A DNA stretch of 35,314 nt from assembly GCA_947448305.1 (NCBI GenBank), contig CANFME010000015.1, positions 1-35,314 of the forward strand, in the 5' to 3' direction. Numbering within the stretch: the first letter of the stretch is position 1; each line of letters starts with the position of its first letter. Shown here one piece after another: positions 28,091-35,155 of the stretch. Under the pieces are notes generated by a model, which was given only the letters and a program-made list of their open reading frames with translations, ran no database searches and was not told the DNA's origin. The translations under genes were made by a program, and so were the position numbers. This stretch comes from Burkholderiaceae bacterium (GTDB lineage: Bacteria > Pseudomonadota > Gammaproteobacteria > Burkholderiales > Burkholderiaceae).

Positions 28091-29488
28091 TTACCTGATC
28101 GCTAACAAAGAAGTGACTGCTTTTGCATCTGCCAATTTCTCAAGGTGAAGTATCTTGTCACAGAGTTCTTCGGCCTGAGACTTCGGTAAAGCTTTGGTAG
28201 CTAACAACATAAATTTATTAACGATATCTGCTTCACTTGCAAAGTTATGCTCACTTCCCCGCCCAGACTCAACCGTAGCATTTAATTTAGTACCGTCTTT
28301 TAATTTCACTTCGACATGCACCTTATGTCTAAACTTAGAGCCTTGCTTGGTTATCGCATCATCATGTTCTACTCGCACTTTTTCGGAAAGAGCCATGCGA
28401 GTTGGATCCGCGACCATTGCGTCTGTGAATTCATCAACAAAACATTCACCCTCTAATAATAGAGTTGCGACGCAATACGGTAAATTGAGTTGAGCTGAAG
28501 TTAAGCCCTGTGGGATATATTTCCAACCAACGTGATCCATGGTCACTTGTGAGCCACGCACAACAATTTCATCAATGTCATCAGGACCAAAAGGACGTTG
28601 TTGTTGCATGATACGAATCGCATCTAATGTCGTGTGATTACTGCCAACACAAGAATAGAACTTGAGTGCAATCCCCATCGTTTGCCAAACCTCACCAAAA
28701 CCCGCTGTCAGTTGGGCTAGGTCAAAACGGTCCTGAGAACGAGAGAAGGTTGTGCAATACCCACCGTACTCACTTTCTAACACATTTTCAATGCCAGTAA
28801 AACCATTTTTAGCTAGGAGTGCCCCGTATAGTCCACTTTGTGCGGAACGACCAGCATGCATTCTCTTTACCATAGCGCCGTATTGCGCAGCCATTAACCC
28901 AGCTGCTTGCGTCCCAGCAATACCAAGGGCATGAATTGTTTGTTGGGTATTAAGACCGAGTGCTCTCGCAGAACCAGCCGCCGAAGAAAAGACACCAACC
29001 GTCGCCCCAGAGTGCCAACCCTGAGCAATATGTTCTTGCCCCATACAAATTCCAACTCGTGGACCAATTTCGTAACCAGCAACAGCGGCCGTTAAAAAAT
29101 CTAAGCCGCTCATCGATTTTTGGGTTTCAACAATTCCGAGCAATCCTGGCAAGACCACAGCTCCAACGTGAAGAACACCTTGACGATGTACGTCATCTAA
29201 CTCAAAGCCTTGAATTTGTGTACCGTTTACTAAAACCGAATGGGGTAAGGACAAGTACTTATTAGTTCCCCAAATATTGGCCACTTTCGATTCATCCACA
29301 CTTGCTAAAGTGTTTTGAAGAATTTGGATCCATTCTAATTTTTGTCCGTACAAACTACAGCCAATTGAATCTAAAATCAGCATCTTAATTCTTTGTGAAA
29401 CTTCGGAAGGAATATCTTTCGCTTGTAAGTTACTAACGAATTCTGCAATACCTTTGGTATAAGGGTTCTCTCGTGAATCGTGACTCAA
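28091..29488 (-). CDS. MmgE/PrpD-family protein (copy 3)
   Basis: A 465-residue MmgE/PrpD protein and the first gene of the minus-strand catabolic operon. Landmarks are LILDSIGCSLYGQ, NGTQIQGFELDDVHRQG, QGWHSGATVGVFSSAAG, MVKRMHAGRSAQSG and KFYSCVGSNHTTLDAI. It starts at a TTG with a good ribosome site (GGAG, 6 nt spacing); no ATG fits. The promoter region upstream holds a 32-bp near-palindrome that is probably the operator of this operon. Three diverged copies in one operon imply successive steps or heteromeric use. Confidence 0.92.
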   Translation of the reverse strand: MSHDSRENPYTKGIAEFVSNLQAKDIPSEVSQRIKMLILDSIGCSLYGQKLEWIQILQNTLASVDESKVANIWGTNKYLSLPHSVLVNGTQIQGFELDDVHRQGVLHVGAVVLPGLLGIVETQKSMSGLDFLTAAVAGYEIGPRVGICMGQEHIAQGWHSGATVGVFSSAAGSARALGLNTQQTIHALGIAGTQAAGLMAAQYGAMVKRMHAGRSAQSGLYGALLAKNGFTGIENVLESEYGGYCTTFSRSQDRFDLAQLTAGFGEVWQTMGIALKFYSCVGSNHTTLDAIRIMQQQRPFGPDDIDEIVVRGSQVTMDHVGWKYIPQGLTSAQLNLPYCVATLLLEGECFVDEFTDAMVADPTRMALSEKVRVEHDDAITKQGSKFRHKVHVEVKLKDGTKLNATVESGRGSEHNFASEADIVNKFMLLATKALPKSQAEELCDKILHLEKLADAKAVTSLLAIR

Positions 29489-29515
29489 TTGTGTCTCCAG
29501 TTACTTTAAATAATT

Positions 29516-29547
29516 ATTACATACCATTGTATACAATTGTATGTAAT
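29516..29547. promoter_or_regulatory. 32-bp near-palindrome, probable GntR operator
   Basis: Positions 29516-29547 are palindromic around GTATAC at 29529-29534, with one mismatched base pair. Within it ATACNATTGTAT occurs twice, overlapping (ATACCATTGTAT and ATACAATTGTAT). It lies 28 nt upstream of the first MmgE/PrpD start. Such TTGTATACAA-like dyads are typical GntR/FCD targets. The shared core with the site at 30535-30562 supports a common regulator, probably the GntR protein at the operon's end. Confidence 0.7.
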
Positions 29548-29577
29548 CTCAAATAAATTATTTTTAAATTATTGTTT

Positions 29578-30483
29578 TTATTGACTAATAATATTTTTAA
29601 AAACCAAGTTGGCATCTTCTATAGCATCTGATAAGAGGCCATTACCACCAGCACGAACGGCCCCAATGGCCCAAATATTGGGCAGCGTTGAACATAACTT
29701 TTCATTTGTCAAAACTCGACTATCGCCATCCAATTGAATCTCTGTAGGTAAAAAATTCGTATTCGCTTCTAAACCGATGAATGGAAAAACTCCCTGACAA
29801 AGTAATGTTTTTTGGGATTGATCGGATAAGGATTGTGTCAGCACAGAGTGAACCCCTTGATCACCTAAAATTTCTAAGATGATAGTTTGATAACACTGTT
29901 CAATATTTTGTTTAGCTAAGACTTTGCTTCTGAGGGCGCTACCACCACTTAGTTCATTTCCACGAATCAGCATAGTTACCTTACTGGCATACTCCGCAAG
30001 GATGAGGGCTTCTTGCATCGCTGAATCTCCACCACCAACAACGACTACCTCGTTGCCGATGAAAAATGCACCATCACAATCAGCACAATGTGAGACCCCG
30101 CGACCTTCAAACTCGATTTCTCCAGAAATACCTAATGACTTTAATTTCGCACCGCTAGCAATCACAACATGTTTAGCCTCTACTTGCATACTATCGCTGA
30201 TTACTAGATAACTAGCATCTAATTTTTCAATGCTGTTTACAAATTCTGCATACCGCTCTACTTCTAAGTCCATAATCTCCATCAAGAAATTGGATGCAAA
30301 ATCTGCTCCTGATGACACCTCTCCTTCAGGATGAGGATCGAGTTGGTTAATCGTGAGTACCAGACCACCAAAAGTATAACCTTCGAAAACAGCAACTTTT
30401 AGACCTTTTTTGGCAAGCTTAAGAGTAACACTCAAGCCAGCAACGCCCTCGCCTATCACAACCACATCAAATTGTTGATTCAT
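29578..30483 (-). CDS. Thioredoxin reductase-like FAD/NAD(P) oxidoreductase
   Basis: A 301-residue flavoprotein of thioredoxin-reductase build. The FAD site is VVVIGEGVAGLS (residues 7-18). The redox disulfide is SHCADCDGAFF (Cys133 and Cys136) in the position of CATC of TrxB. The NAD(P) site is VVVGGGDSAMQEA (147-159). Unusually, the C-terminal FAD motif that normally reads AxGD reads WAIGAVRAGG, so the aspartate that contacts the flavin ribityl is Ala. It is divergent from the operon of the UGSC selenoprotein, sharing its regulatory region. It may reduce that selenoprotein or its partner; no thioredoxin gene is nearby. Confidence 0.9.
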   Translation of the reverse strand: MNQQFDVVVIGEGVAGLSVTLKLAKKGLKVAVFEGYTFGGLVLTINQLDPHPEGEVSSGADFASNFLMEIMDLEVERYAEFVNSIEKLDASYLVISDSMQVEAKHVVIASGAKLKSLGISGEIEFEGRGVSHCADCDGAFFIGNEVVVVGGGDSAMQEALILAEYASKVTMLIRGNELSGGSALRSKVLAKQNIEQCYQTIILEILGDQGVHSVLTQSLSDQSQKTLLCQGVFPFIGLEANTNFLPTEIQLDGDSRVLTNEKLCSTLPNIWAIGAVRAGGNGLLSDAIEDANLVFKNIISQ

Positions 30484-30534
30484 GTTGAAACCCTGTCTCT
30501 TAATCTTGTTTTAATGTCTAAATTCCACACACCA

Positions 30535-30562
30535 TTTAATGTGTACAATTGTATACATTAAA
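30535..30562. promoter_or_regulatory. 28-bp near-palindrome, probable GntR operator
   Basis: Positions 30535-30562 form a palindrome with a single mismatched pair (30543/30554), centred on ACAATTGT. It contains GTACAATTGTATAC, sharing the ATACNATTGTAT core with the site at 29516-29547. It sits in the 170-nt region between the divergent TrxR-like gene and the Bug-UGSC operon, so it could control both directions. Confidence 0.7.
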
Positions 30563-30653
30563 ACGAAATTCAATTTCAGTCAATTTGCAGATACACTAGT
30601 ATGAACAATTACTAGCATGACTAGAAATAAGAAAATAACGAGACGAGTCAACC

Positions 30654-31634
30654 ATGAATTTAGATAAAAGATCTTTTACTAAATGGATTTTTGCAAGTGT
30701 GTGTACTCCATTGCTGAGTCTAAAAACCTTTGCACAAGAGGTTTATAAACATCGTTTTCCTGTGCATCTCATCGTTCCTTACCCACCTGGGGGCGCTGGG
30801 GATATTATTGCTCGGCTCTTTGCACCTTCTCTTGGGAATGCACTTCAGCAACCCATTATTATTGATAATAAAGGTGGTGGTGCACAAATGATTGCAACGG
30901 ACGCTGCTGCTAAAGCAAAGCCCGACGGCTATACTCTATTTTTTGCGAGCACTACGCACGGCATCAACCCAGGCTTTAAAAGGCCACTGCCCTACGACAC
31001 GATCAAAGATTTTGCCCCGATTACTTTAGTAGGTAGTACGCCACTCATTTGGGTAGCGCACCCATCTCTAAAAGTAAAAACCATTCAAGAACTAGTGGCT
31101 AAAGCAGCAACCATGCCCATTTATTATGGATCTGCAGGTCCTGGATCGGGCGGACATTTAGCGGTTGAACTTTTTAAATTTATGGCAGGTATTGATTTAA
31201 TTCATACGCCTTACAAAGGCACAGGTCCGGCCTTAAATGATTTATTAAGCGGTCAAATTCAATTACTTTGTACTAGTCCTATTCCAGTTTTACCCTTTGT
31301 AAAAAGTGGTAAATTGCAAGCTCTTGCCATGACAAGTCCGAAGCGCTCTGGAATTGCTTCGGATCTTCCAACAGTGGCTGAAAGTGGCTATCCAGAGTAT
31401 CAGGCCTCCCTATGGTACGCGCTAATGGCTCAAGCCAAAGTTCCTGTAGGCATGCAACAAGTCATTTTAGAAGCTGCTACGAAAGCCTTGCAGCAACCAG
31501 AAACCATCAAAACTTTCAAAGAGCAAGGCATCGATATTTTAAATTTATCACCCAGTGCTACCGAACAATTTATTCGTGGTGAAATCGACCGATGGACTAA
31601 AACCATCGCCTATGCAAAAATTCAAATAGATTAA
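30654..31634 (+). CDS. Tripartite tricarboxylate transporter receptor (Bug/TctC)
   Basis: A 326-residue Bug receptor. Its start DKRSFTKWIFASV and the cleavage region LKTFAQ are like those of the minus-strand receptor at 25714, suggesting the two are related. The body has HLIVPYPPGGAGDIIARL, IIDNKGGGAQMIA, KAKPDGYT, TPYKGTGPALNDLLSGQIQ. It is the first gene of a three-gene operon and precedes the selenoprotein gene by 17 nt, so it probably feeds the substrate of the selenoprotein-dependent pathway. Confidence 0.92.
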   Translation: MNLDKRSFTKWIFASVCTPLLSLKTFAQEVYKHRFPVHLIVPYPPGGAGDIIARLFAPSLGNALQQPIIIDNKGGGAQMIATDAAAKAKPDGYTLFFASTTHGINPGFKRPLPYDTIKDFAPITLVGSTPLIWVAHPSLKVKTIQELVAKAATMPIYYGSAGPGSGGHLAVELFKFMAGIDLIHTPYKGTGPALNDLLSGQIQLLCTSPIPVLPFVKSGKLQALAMTSPKRSGIASDLPTVAESGYPEYQASLWYALMAQAKVPVGMQQVILEAATKALQQPETIKTFKEQGIDILNLSPSATEQFIRGEIDRWTKTIAYAKIQID

Positions 31635-31651
31635 ACAAGTAAGGAATGCTC

Positions 31652-32218
31652 ATGCCAACCACTATTACATTATTTAATCCCACAGCGATTAAAAAAGACT
31701 CTTCGATCCCAGTTGAAAATAAAGCCTATGAACATCAGATTCAAACGGTCGGCTTTATCGATAATTCAAAACCAAACTTTAATTTTTTGGCAGATGAATT
31801 AGAGATTTTGTTACTGAATCGCTTAGGTGTTAAAAAAATTATTCGTGAAAGAAAAAATGCTGCTTCTTTACCAGCTCCTGCAGAGATGCTTAAAAGAATG
31901 ATTGAAGAATGTGATCTGGTTATCGCAGGCTCGGGTGACTGAGGGTCCTGTACTTCCTGGAGTCTCCAGGACAGTATAGTAGTAGCAAAGCAAGGTAAAT
32001 TAGGCATGGCACTGTGCTCGTCCACCTTTATCAAATTAGGCAGGTCCCAAGCGAAAGCTTTGGGCGTTCCCGCTTTGCCAATTTTAGAAGTCCCGCATCC
32101 TTTCGGTTTAAAAACAAAAGAAGAAATTAAAGAGATTGCAAAAGACTGTTTGCAACAAATAGAACATTACCTACAATTTGGAACAACGCATGCCAGCCCC
32201 CCAATCGCCAAAAATTGA
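31652..32218 (+). CDS. UGSC-type selenoprotein with in-frame UGA (Sec97)
   Basis: One continuous 188-residue reading frame interrupted only by a TGA at 31940-31942. Reading it as selenocysteine gives GSGDUGSCTSW, the U-G-S-C redox motif of a selenoprotein group seen mainly in environmental bacteria. The same frame runs on to a TAA at 32218 with sensible sequence on both sides (IEECDLVIAGSGD before, VVAKQGKLGMALCSSTF and VPALPILEVPHPFG after). A hairpin suitable as a SECIS starts 9 nt after the TGA. selA, selB and tRNA-Sec lie 9 kb away. The ATG at 31652 is chosen because AAGGA lies 6 nt upstream. The Sec97/Cys100 pair could form a selenenylsulfide. The reaction is unknown; an alpha/beta fold with a redox or nucleophilic selenol is likely. 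The downstream partner overlaps it by 29 nt. Confidence 0.93.
31951..31976 (+). promoter_or_regulatory. Bacterial SECIS hairpin
   Basis: Starting 9 nt after the UGA, TACTTCCTGGA (31951-31961) pairs with TCCAGGA-C-AGTA (31965-31976), an 11-bp stem with one bulged C and a tight GTC loop. The loop lies about 20 nt from the UGA, which fits the position at which SelB-bound SECIS hairpins of E. coli type sit. It is inside the coding sequence, as is usual in bacteria. Confidence 0.85.
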
Positions 32219-33236
32219 TTTGGAAGATGACTTAGAGTTAATTAATGATTATTACAATGCCAATCATTGGGGAGATGGTTTACCTATCATTCCGCCGACA
32301 CCAGCACGCATCGAAAAGATGTTGGGACATTTACTACCAATCAAAGACAAAGTTGTTACAAATCTGCCTCCCGGATACGGTGATACAACGATTGAATTAA
32401 TCGCAGTCAACGCTGTCATGGCGGGCTGTAAACCTAAAGACTTACCGATCATCATTGCAGCTACCGAAGCCATGGCAGATCCCCAGTTTAATTTATCAGC
32501 CTTACAACCCACCACGAACCCAGTCGCTATTTGGGTGATTGTAAGTGGGGCCGTTGCGAATGAAGGTCGTTTTAATATGGGCATCAATTGCCTAGGCGAA
32601 GGCAATCCAGCAAACGCAACAGTTGGCCGAGCAATACGTCTCATTCTCAGAAATTTAGGTGGTGCTTTACCCGGAGAAATGGATCGATCAACGCATGGCC
32701 AACCCGGCAGATATACCTTTTGTTGCATGGAAGATGTAAAGCAAACACCTTGGGATTCTTTTCATCAAGCACGTGGTTTTAATGAACATCAAACTTCGGT
32801 AACAGTGGTGGCCATTGAAGGAACGATGAATATGAATTCCCACGCCAAAGATCCGGATGAACTTTTACAGGTTTTTGCAAAGACCATGATTCACCCACCC
32901 AGTAATGAATATACCCATGGGGGTGAGCCTTGGCTCATGATCGGGCCTGAACATGCTGAAATCTTGGTGCGCACTGGATACACTAAATTACAAATCCAAG
33001 AAAAAATCTGGCACCTCAGTAAGATGCCAGGATTTGAGATGGCGCAGCGTGACTTTACTAGAGCGAAGCATTCTCGTAGCGCTGAGTTAGGCGAACTCAA
33101 TACGGATTCACTACTACCCATTTCCAAAAAACCAGAAGAAATTCAACTATTGGTATGTGGCGGACCTGGTACACATACCGTATATCTCCCTAGCTTTGGT
33201 AACTCAAGAGCAGTCTCCCGGCTCGTCGAAAACTAA
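32190..33236 (+). CDS. UGSC-selenoprotein partner protein, function unknown
   Basis: A 348-residue cytoplasmic protein with no signal peptide. I recall this type of sequence next to UGSC proteins, but know no assigned reaction. Features are YYNANHWGDGLPIIPPTPAR near the start, a GC-rich-in-function middle (AVNAVMAGCKPKDLP, ALQPTTNPVAIW, GEGNPANATVGRAIRLILRNLGGALPG), FCCMEDV with two adjacent cysteines, and a C-terminal LLVCGGPGTHTVYLPSFGNSRAVSR. The ATG at 32190 overlaps the selenoprotein gene by 29 nt and has TTGGA upstream; a TTG at 32178 is less likely. The overlap suggests equimolar production and a complex with the selenoprotein. A damaged copy of codons from its middle lies at the window's right edge. 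Confidence 0.85.
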   Translation: MPAPQSPKIDLEDDLELINDYYNANHWGDGLPIIPPTPARIEKMLGHLLPIKDKVVTNLPPGYGDTTIELIAVNAVMAGCKPKDLPIIIAATEAMADPQFNLSALQPTTNPVAIWVIVSGAVANEGRFNMGINCLGEGNPANATVGRAIRLILRNLGGALPGEMDRSTHGQPGRYTFCCMEDVKQTPWDSFHQARGFNEHQTSVTVVAIEGTMNMNSHAKDPDELLQVFAKTMIHPPSNEYTHGGEPWLMIGPEHAEILVRTGYTKLQIQEKIWHLSKMPGFEMAQRDFTRAKHSRSAELGELNTDSLLPISKKPEEIQLLVCGGPGTHTVYLPSFGNSRAVSRLVEN

Positions 33237-33315
33237 TCTCCACTCCAGTTGGAAATATGTCATAAATTATGATTTGTTAATAGTTCTCGTGTAATCACTG
33301 ATGCCAACAACAAGA

Positions 33316-34068
33316 TTACTGTAAGGAGTTATAAAGTAAAAGAGCATTCAAGTCAGTATAAGAAGCAGAGTTTTTATTTGCAGTTGGCAATACTATGCTG
33401 TTTAGCGTGGTTACTGCAACTGCTCCTGCAACATCGAGAGCTAAGGCTTGAGCCTGAATTGTAGTCAAGGCATTAGAAGCACTCGTTAAATAAGTCATCT
33501 TATCTCCCAAGGTTAGCGCAGTATTAAAACTATTGGCAAGTGCACTAAAAGAGCTATCAGGAGTGTAATCAACACCATTTACCGAACGGGTTGTGCCATC
33601 AATTGCGGATAGTAGACGATTCATACCAGAGCTTCCCGTCATAATTGCTGTAACTGCATAGGCTCCTCCAGCATCACGAAAAGCCATGGCTGCTAAATCA
33701 TAACTAGCTGAATCGACTTGCACCCAACTGTTTGTGGATGAAACAACGGTTGCAAAATTATTTACCCAAGTAATCTGTCCGGTTGAACTGTTGTAAGTCG
33801 GGGAATTGATGGATGACGTATTCACATTTTTAAGGTCAATTGAAAGAGTTAAATTCTGCGTGGCTTGATCTAACAATGCAGTTGCAGTGGAATCATTTAA
33901 AGCAAAGGCAGTTCCTACAGCTTTAAATGCGTTAACGACACCAAGTAAATTTGTTACTGCGGGAGCAACGGCAACCGATGCCGGCGCTACAAATGTGAAT
34001 GCTGTTGGAGGGGCAGCCATCACAGAAGTTGAGATGGATAAAAGTGATATTAATATTAGCTTTTTCAT
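33316..34068 (-). CDS. Secreted Ala/Ser/Thr-rich protein of unknown function
   Basis: A 250-residue protein with a clear signal peptide (KKLILISLLSISTSVMA, cleaved before APPTAF). The mature part is rich in Ala, Ser, Thr and Asn with repeated short hydrophobic helices such as NAFKAVGTAFALND and ALALDVAGAVAVTTL, and has no cysteine. I do not recognise a family. It follows the gene at 34080 by 11 nt in the same direction, so the two are probably co-expressed and exported together. Confidence 0.75.
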   Translation of the reverse strand: MKKLILISLLSISTSVMAAPPTAFTFVAPASVAVAPAVTNLLGVVNAFKAVGTAFALNDSTATALLDQATQNLTLSIDLKNVNTSSINSPTYNSSTGQITWVNNFATVVSSTNSWVQVDSASYDLAAMAFRDAGGAYAVTAIMTGSSGMNRLLSAIDGTTRSVNGVDYTPDSSFSALANSFNTALTLGDKMTYLTSASNALTTIQAQALALDVAGAVAVTTLNSIVLPTANKNSASYTDLNALLLYNSLQ

Positions 34069-34079
34069 TTGATATTTCC

Positions 34080-34841
34080 TTAGTGATTAAAAGTATCTCT
34101 CGGATCAATTTTTGATTGAACCTTATCCTTCGAGATGGTTGGTGGTATTTCAACAGCTTTCTCCGGTAAGCCTGGAGAATTTTTTACACGGCGAACCATA
34201 ATACGTAATTCCTTAGTAGCTATATTTAGTTTTTCTTGAAGCTCAAAAGTAGATTCACCCATTTCCACGGCATCTTCAAATTCTGCTTCTAAATTCGCTA
34301 ATCGATCTTTAGCAACTTGCAAAAAAACAGATGGGCTCGAAGTTCTAATGGCTTTTTCAACATCTGGATTTTGTAGCATCATGACTACTGCCGCATTGCC
34401 AAAACCCAAGGCAGCCATGCGTTGACTATTTTTTAATAAAACACAATTTTCATCCACATAGGTCTTACCACCAGCAAGACCAAGTCCGAGAATCGAGCCT
34501 GATGCCGAAATTGAGCCTAGGCAAACATCACTGCCTGAAGCAGTTAATCCAGGTGCATACATCGTAGGGACAGAAATAACCTCTGATGTAGTTTTTCCTG
34601 GAATATTCGTATTTACATTTCCATAGCCACCAGTGACAGTCGTTGAGTTCTGCTGAGAACCAATATTGGTCCCTAATAAATTCGATTGCCCTCCTCCCAC
34701 GGTCGTATTGGTAGATGACGAACCAGTTGAATCAAGATTATTAGAAGTCTGACTAATCACTGATGCCGAAAATAAAAATAATCCAAGGAAAAATAGTAAA
34801 CGAATGACTTTCTCCAGAAAATGATATCGATGAGCTCCCAC
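34080..34841 (-). CDS. Secreted protein with Ser/Thr/Gly-rich linker, function unknown
   Basis: A 253-residue protein with an N-terminal signal (VIRLLFFLGLFLFSASVISQ), then about 60 residues rich in Ser, Thr, Asn and Gly. A small conserved-looking domain follows with two cysteines (SDVCLGSISAS and DENCVLLKNSQRMAALGFGNAAVVMM), then a charged coiled-coil-like stretch (LANLEAEFEDAVEMGESTFE). I have seen the ENC-LK-s-R-m-aalG pattern in other uncharacterised secreted or phage-related proteins but cannot assign a role. It is paired with the secreted protein at 33316. Confidence 0.72.
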   Translation of the reverse strand: MGAHRYHFLEKVIRLLFFLGLFLFSASVISQTSNNLDSTGSSSTNTTVGGGQSNLLGTNIGSQQNSTTVTGGYGNVNTNIPGKTTSEVISVPTMYAPGLTASGSDVCLGSISASGSILGLGLAGGKTYVDENCVLLKNSQRMAALGFGNAAVVMMLQNPDVEKAIRTSSPSVFLQVAKDRLANLEAEFEDAVEMGESTFELQEKLNIATKELRIMVRRVKNSPGLPEKAVEIPPTISKDKVQSKIDPRDTFNH

Positions 34842-35155
34842 AGAATTAATATCTTTCGAATACCGTCATCAATCGCATACACCAATAGGGATTGGCAGAT
34901 GGCGTGTAATACGAAATTTAATTGACTAATCTAGTTAAAACAACAAAAAAATATCCAAAAAGATGCAATTTTTAACGAAAAATCGCTCAATTTAGTTGTA
35001 ATGACAAGATAATTGTGAGGGAGGAACTACCTACTCTAATTCGCTAGAGAGGACGACCGTTACGCTGGATTGAAAAAATCAAGGACCGTAACAGTTATCA
35101 GTCCTGACCTTAACTACACCATACTCTATTTATGGCGGAAAAGATACAAGTCTTT
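34842..35155. other. Non-coding segment with several inverted repeats
   Basis: No ORF is convincing here. The left part holds the presumed promoter of the secreted-protein pair. The right part contains inverted repeats: CTCTA/TAGAG (35034-35049), GTTACG/CGTAAC (35059-35064 with 35087-35092) enclosing TTGA/TCAA (35070-35073 with 35079-35082), and GGAC/GTCC (35083-35086 with 35100-35103). These could be a small structured RNA or worn remnants of a rearranged region. No known RNA family is recognised. Confidence 0.35.
35133..35143. repeat. 11-bp match to the tRNA-Sec 3' end
   Basis: TGGCGGAAAAG here equals 18563-18573, the plus-strand image of the tRNA-Sec CCA end and acceptor stem. The following bases (ATACAAGTC against TATGGGAGTC) are loosely similar too. 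It sits directly beside the partner-gene fragment, which makes a rearrangement remnant more likely than chance, but 11 bp is short. Confidence 0.4.

Noticed and set aside
32006..32218. Separate 70-residue gene starting at the ATG at 32006
   Set aside because: It is in frame with the upstream ORF, has no ribosome site, and is the C-terminal part of the selenoprotein read through the UGA.
32264..32728. 154-residue minus-strand ORF
   Set aside because: It lies wholly inside the UGSC-partner gene in the opposite direction and shows no recognisable features.
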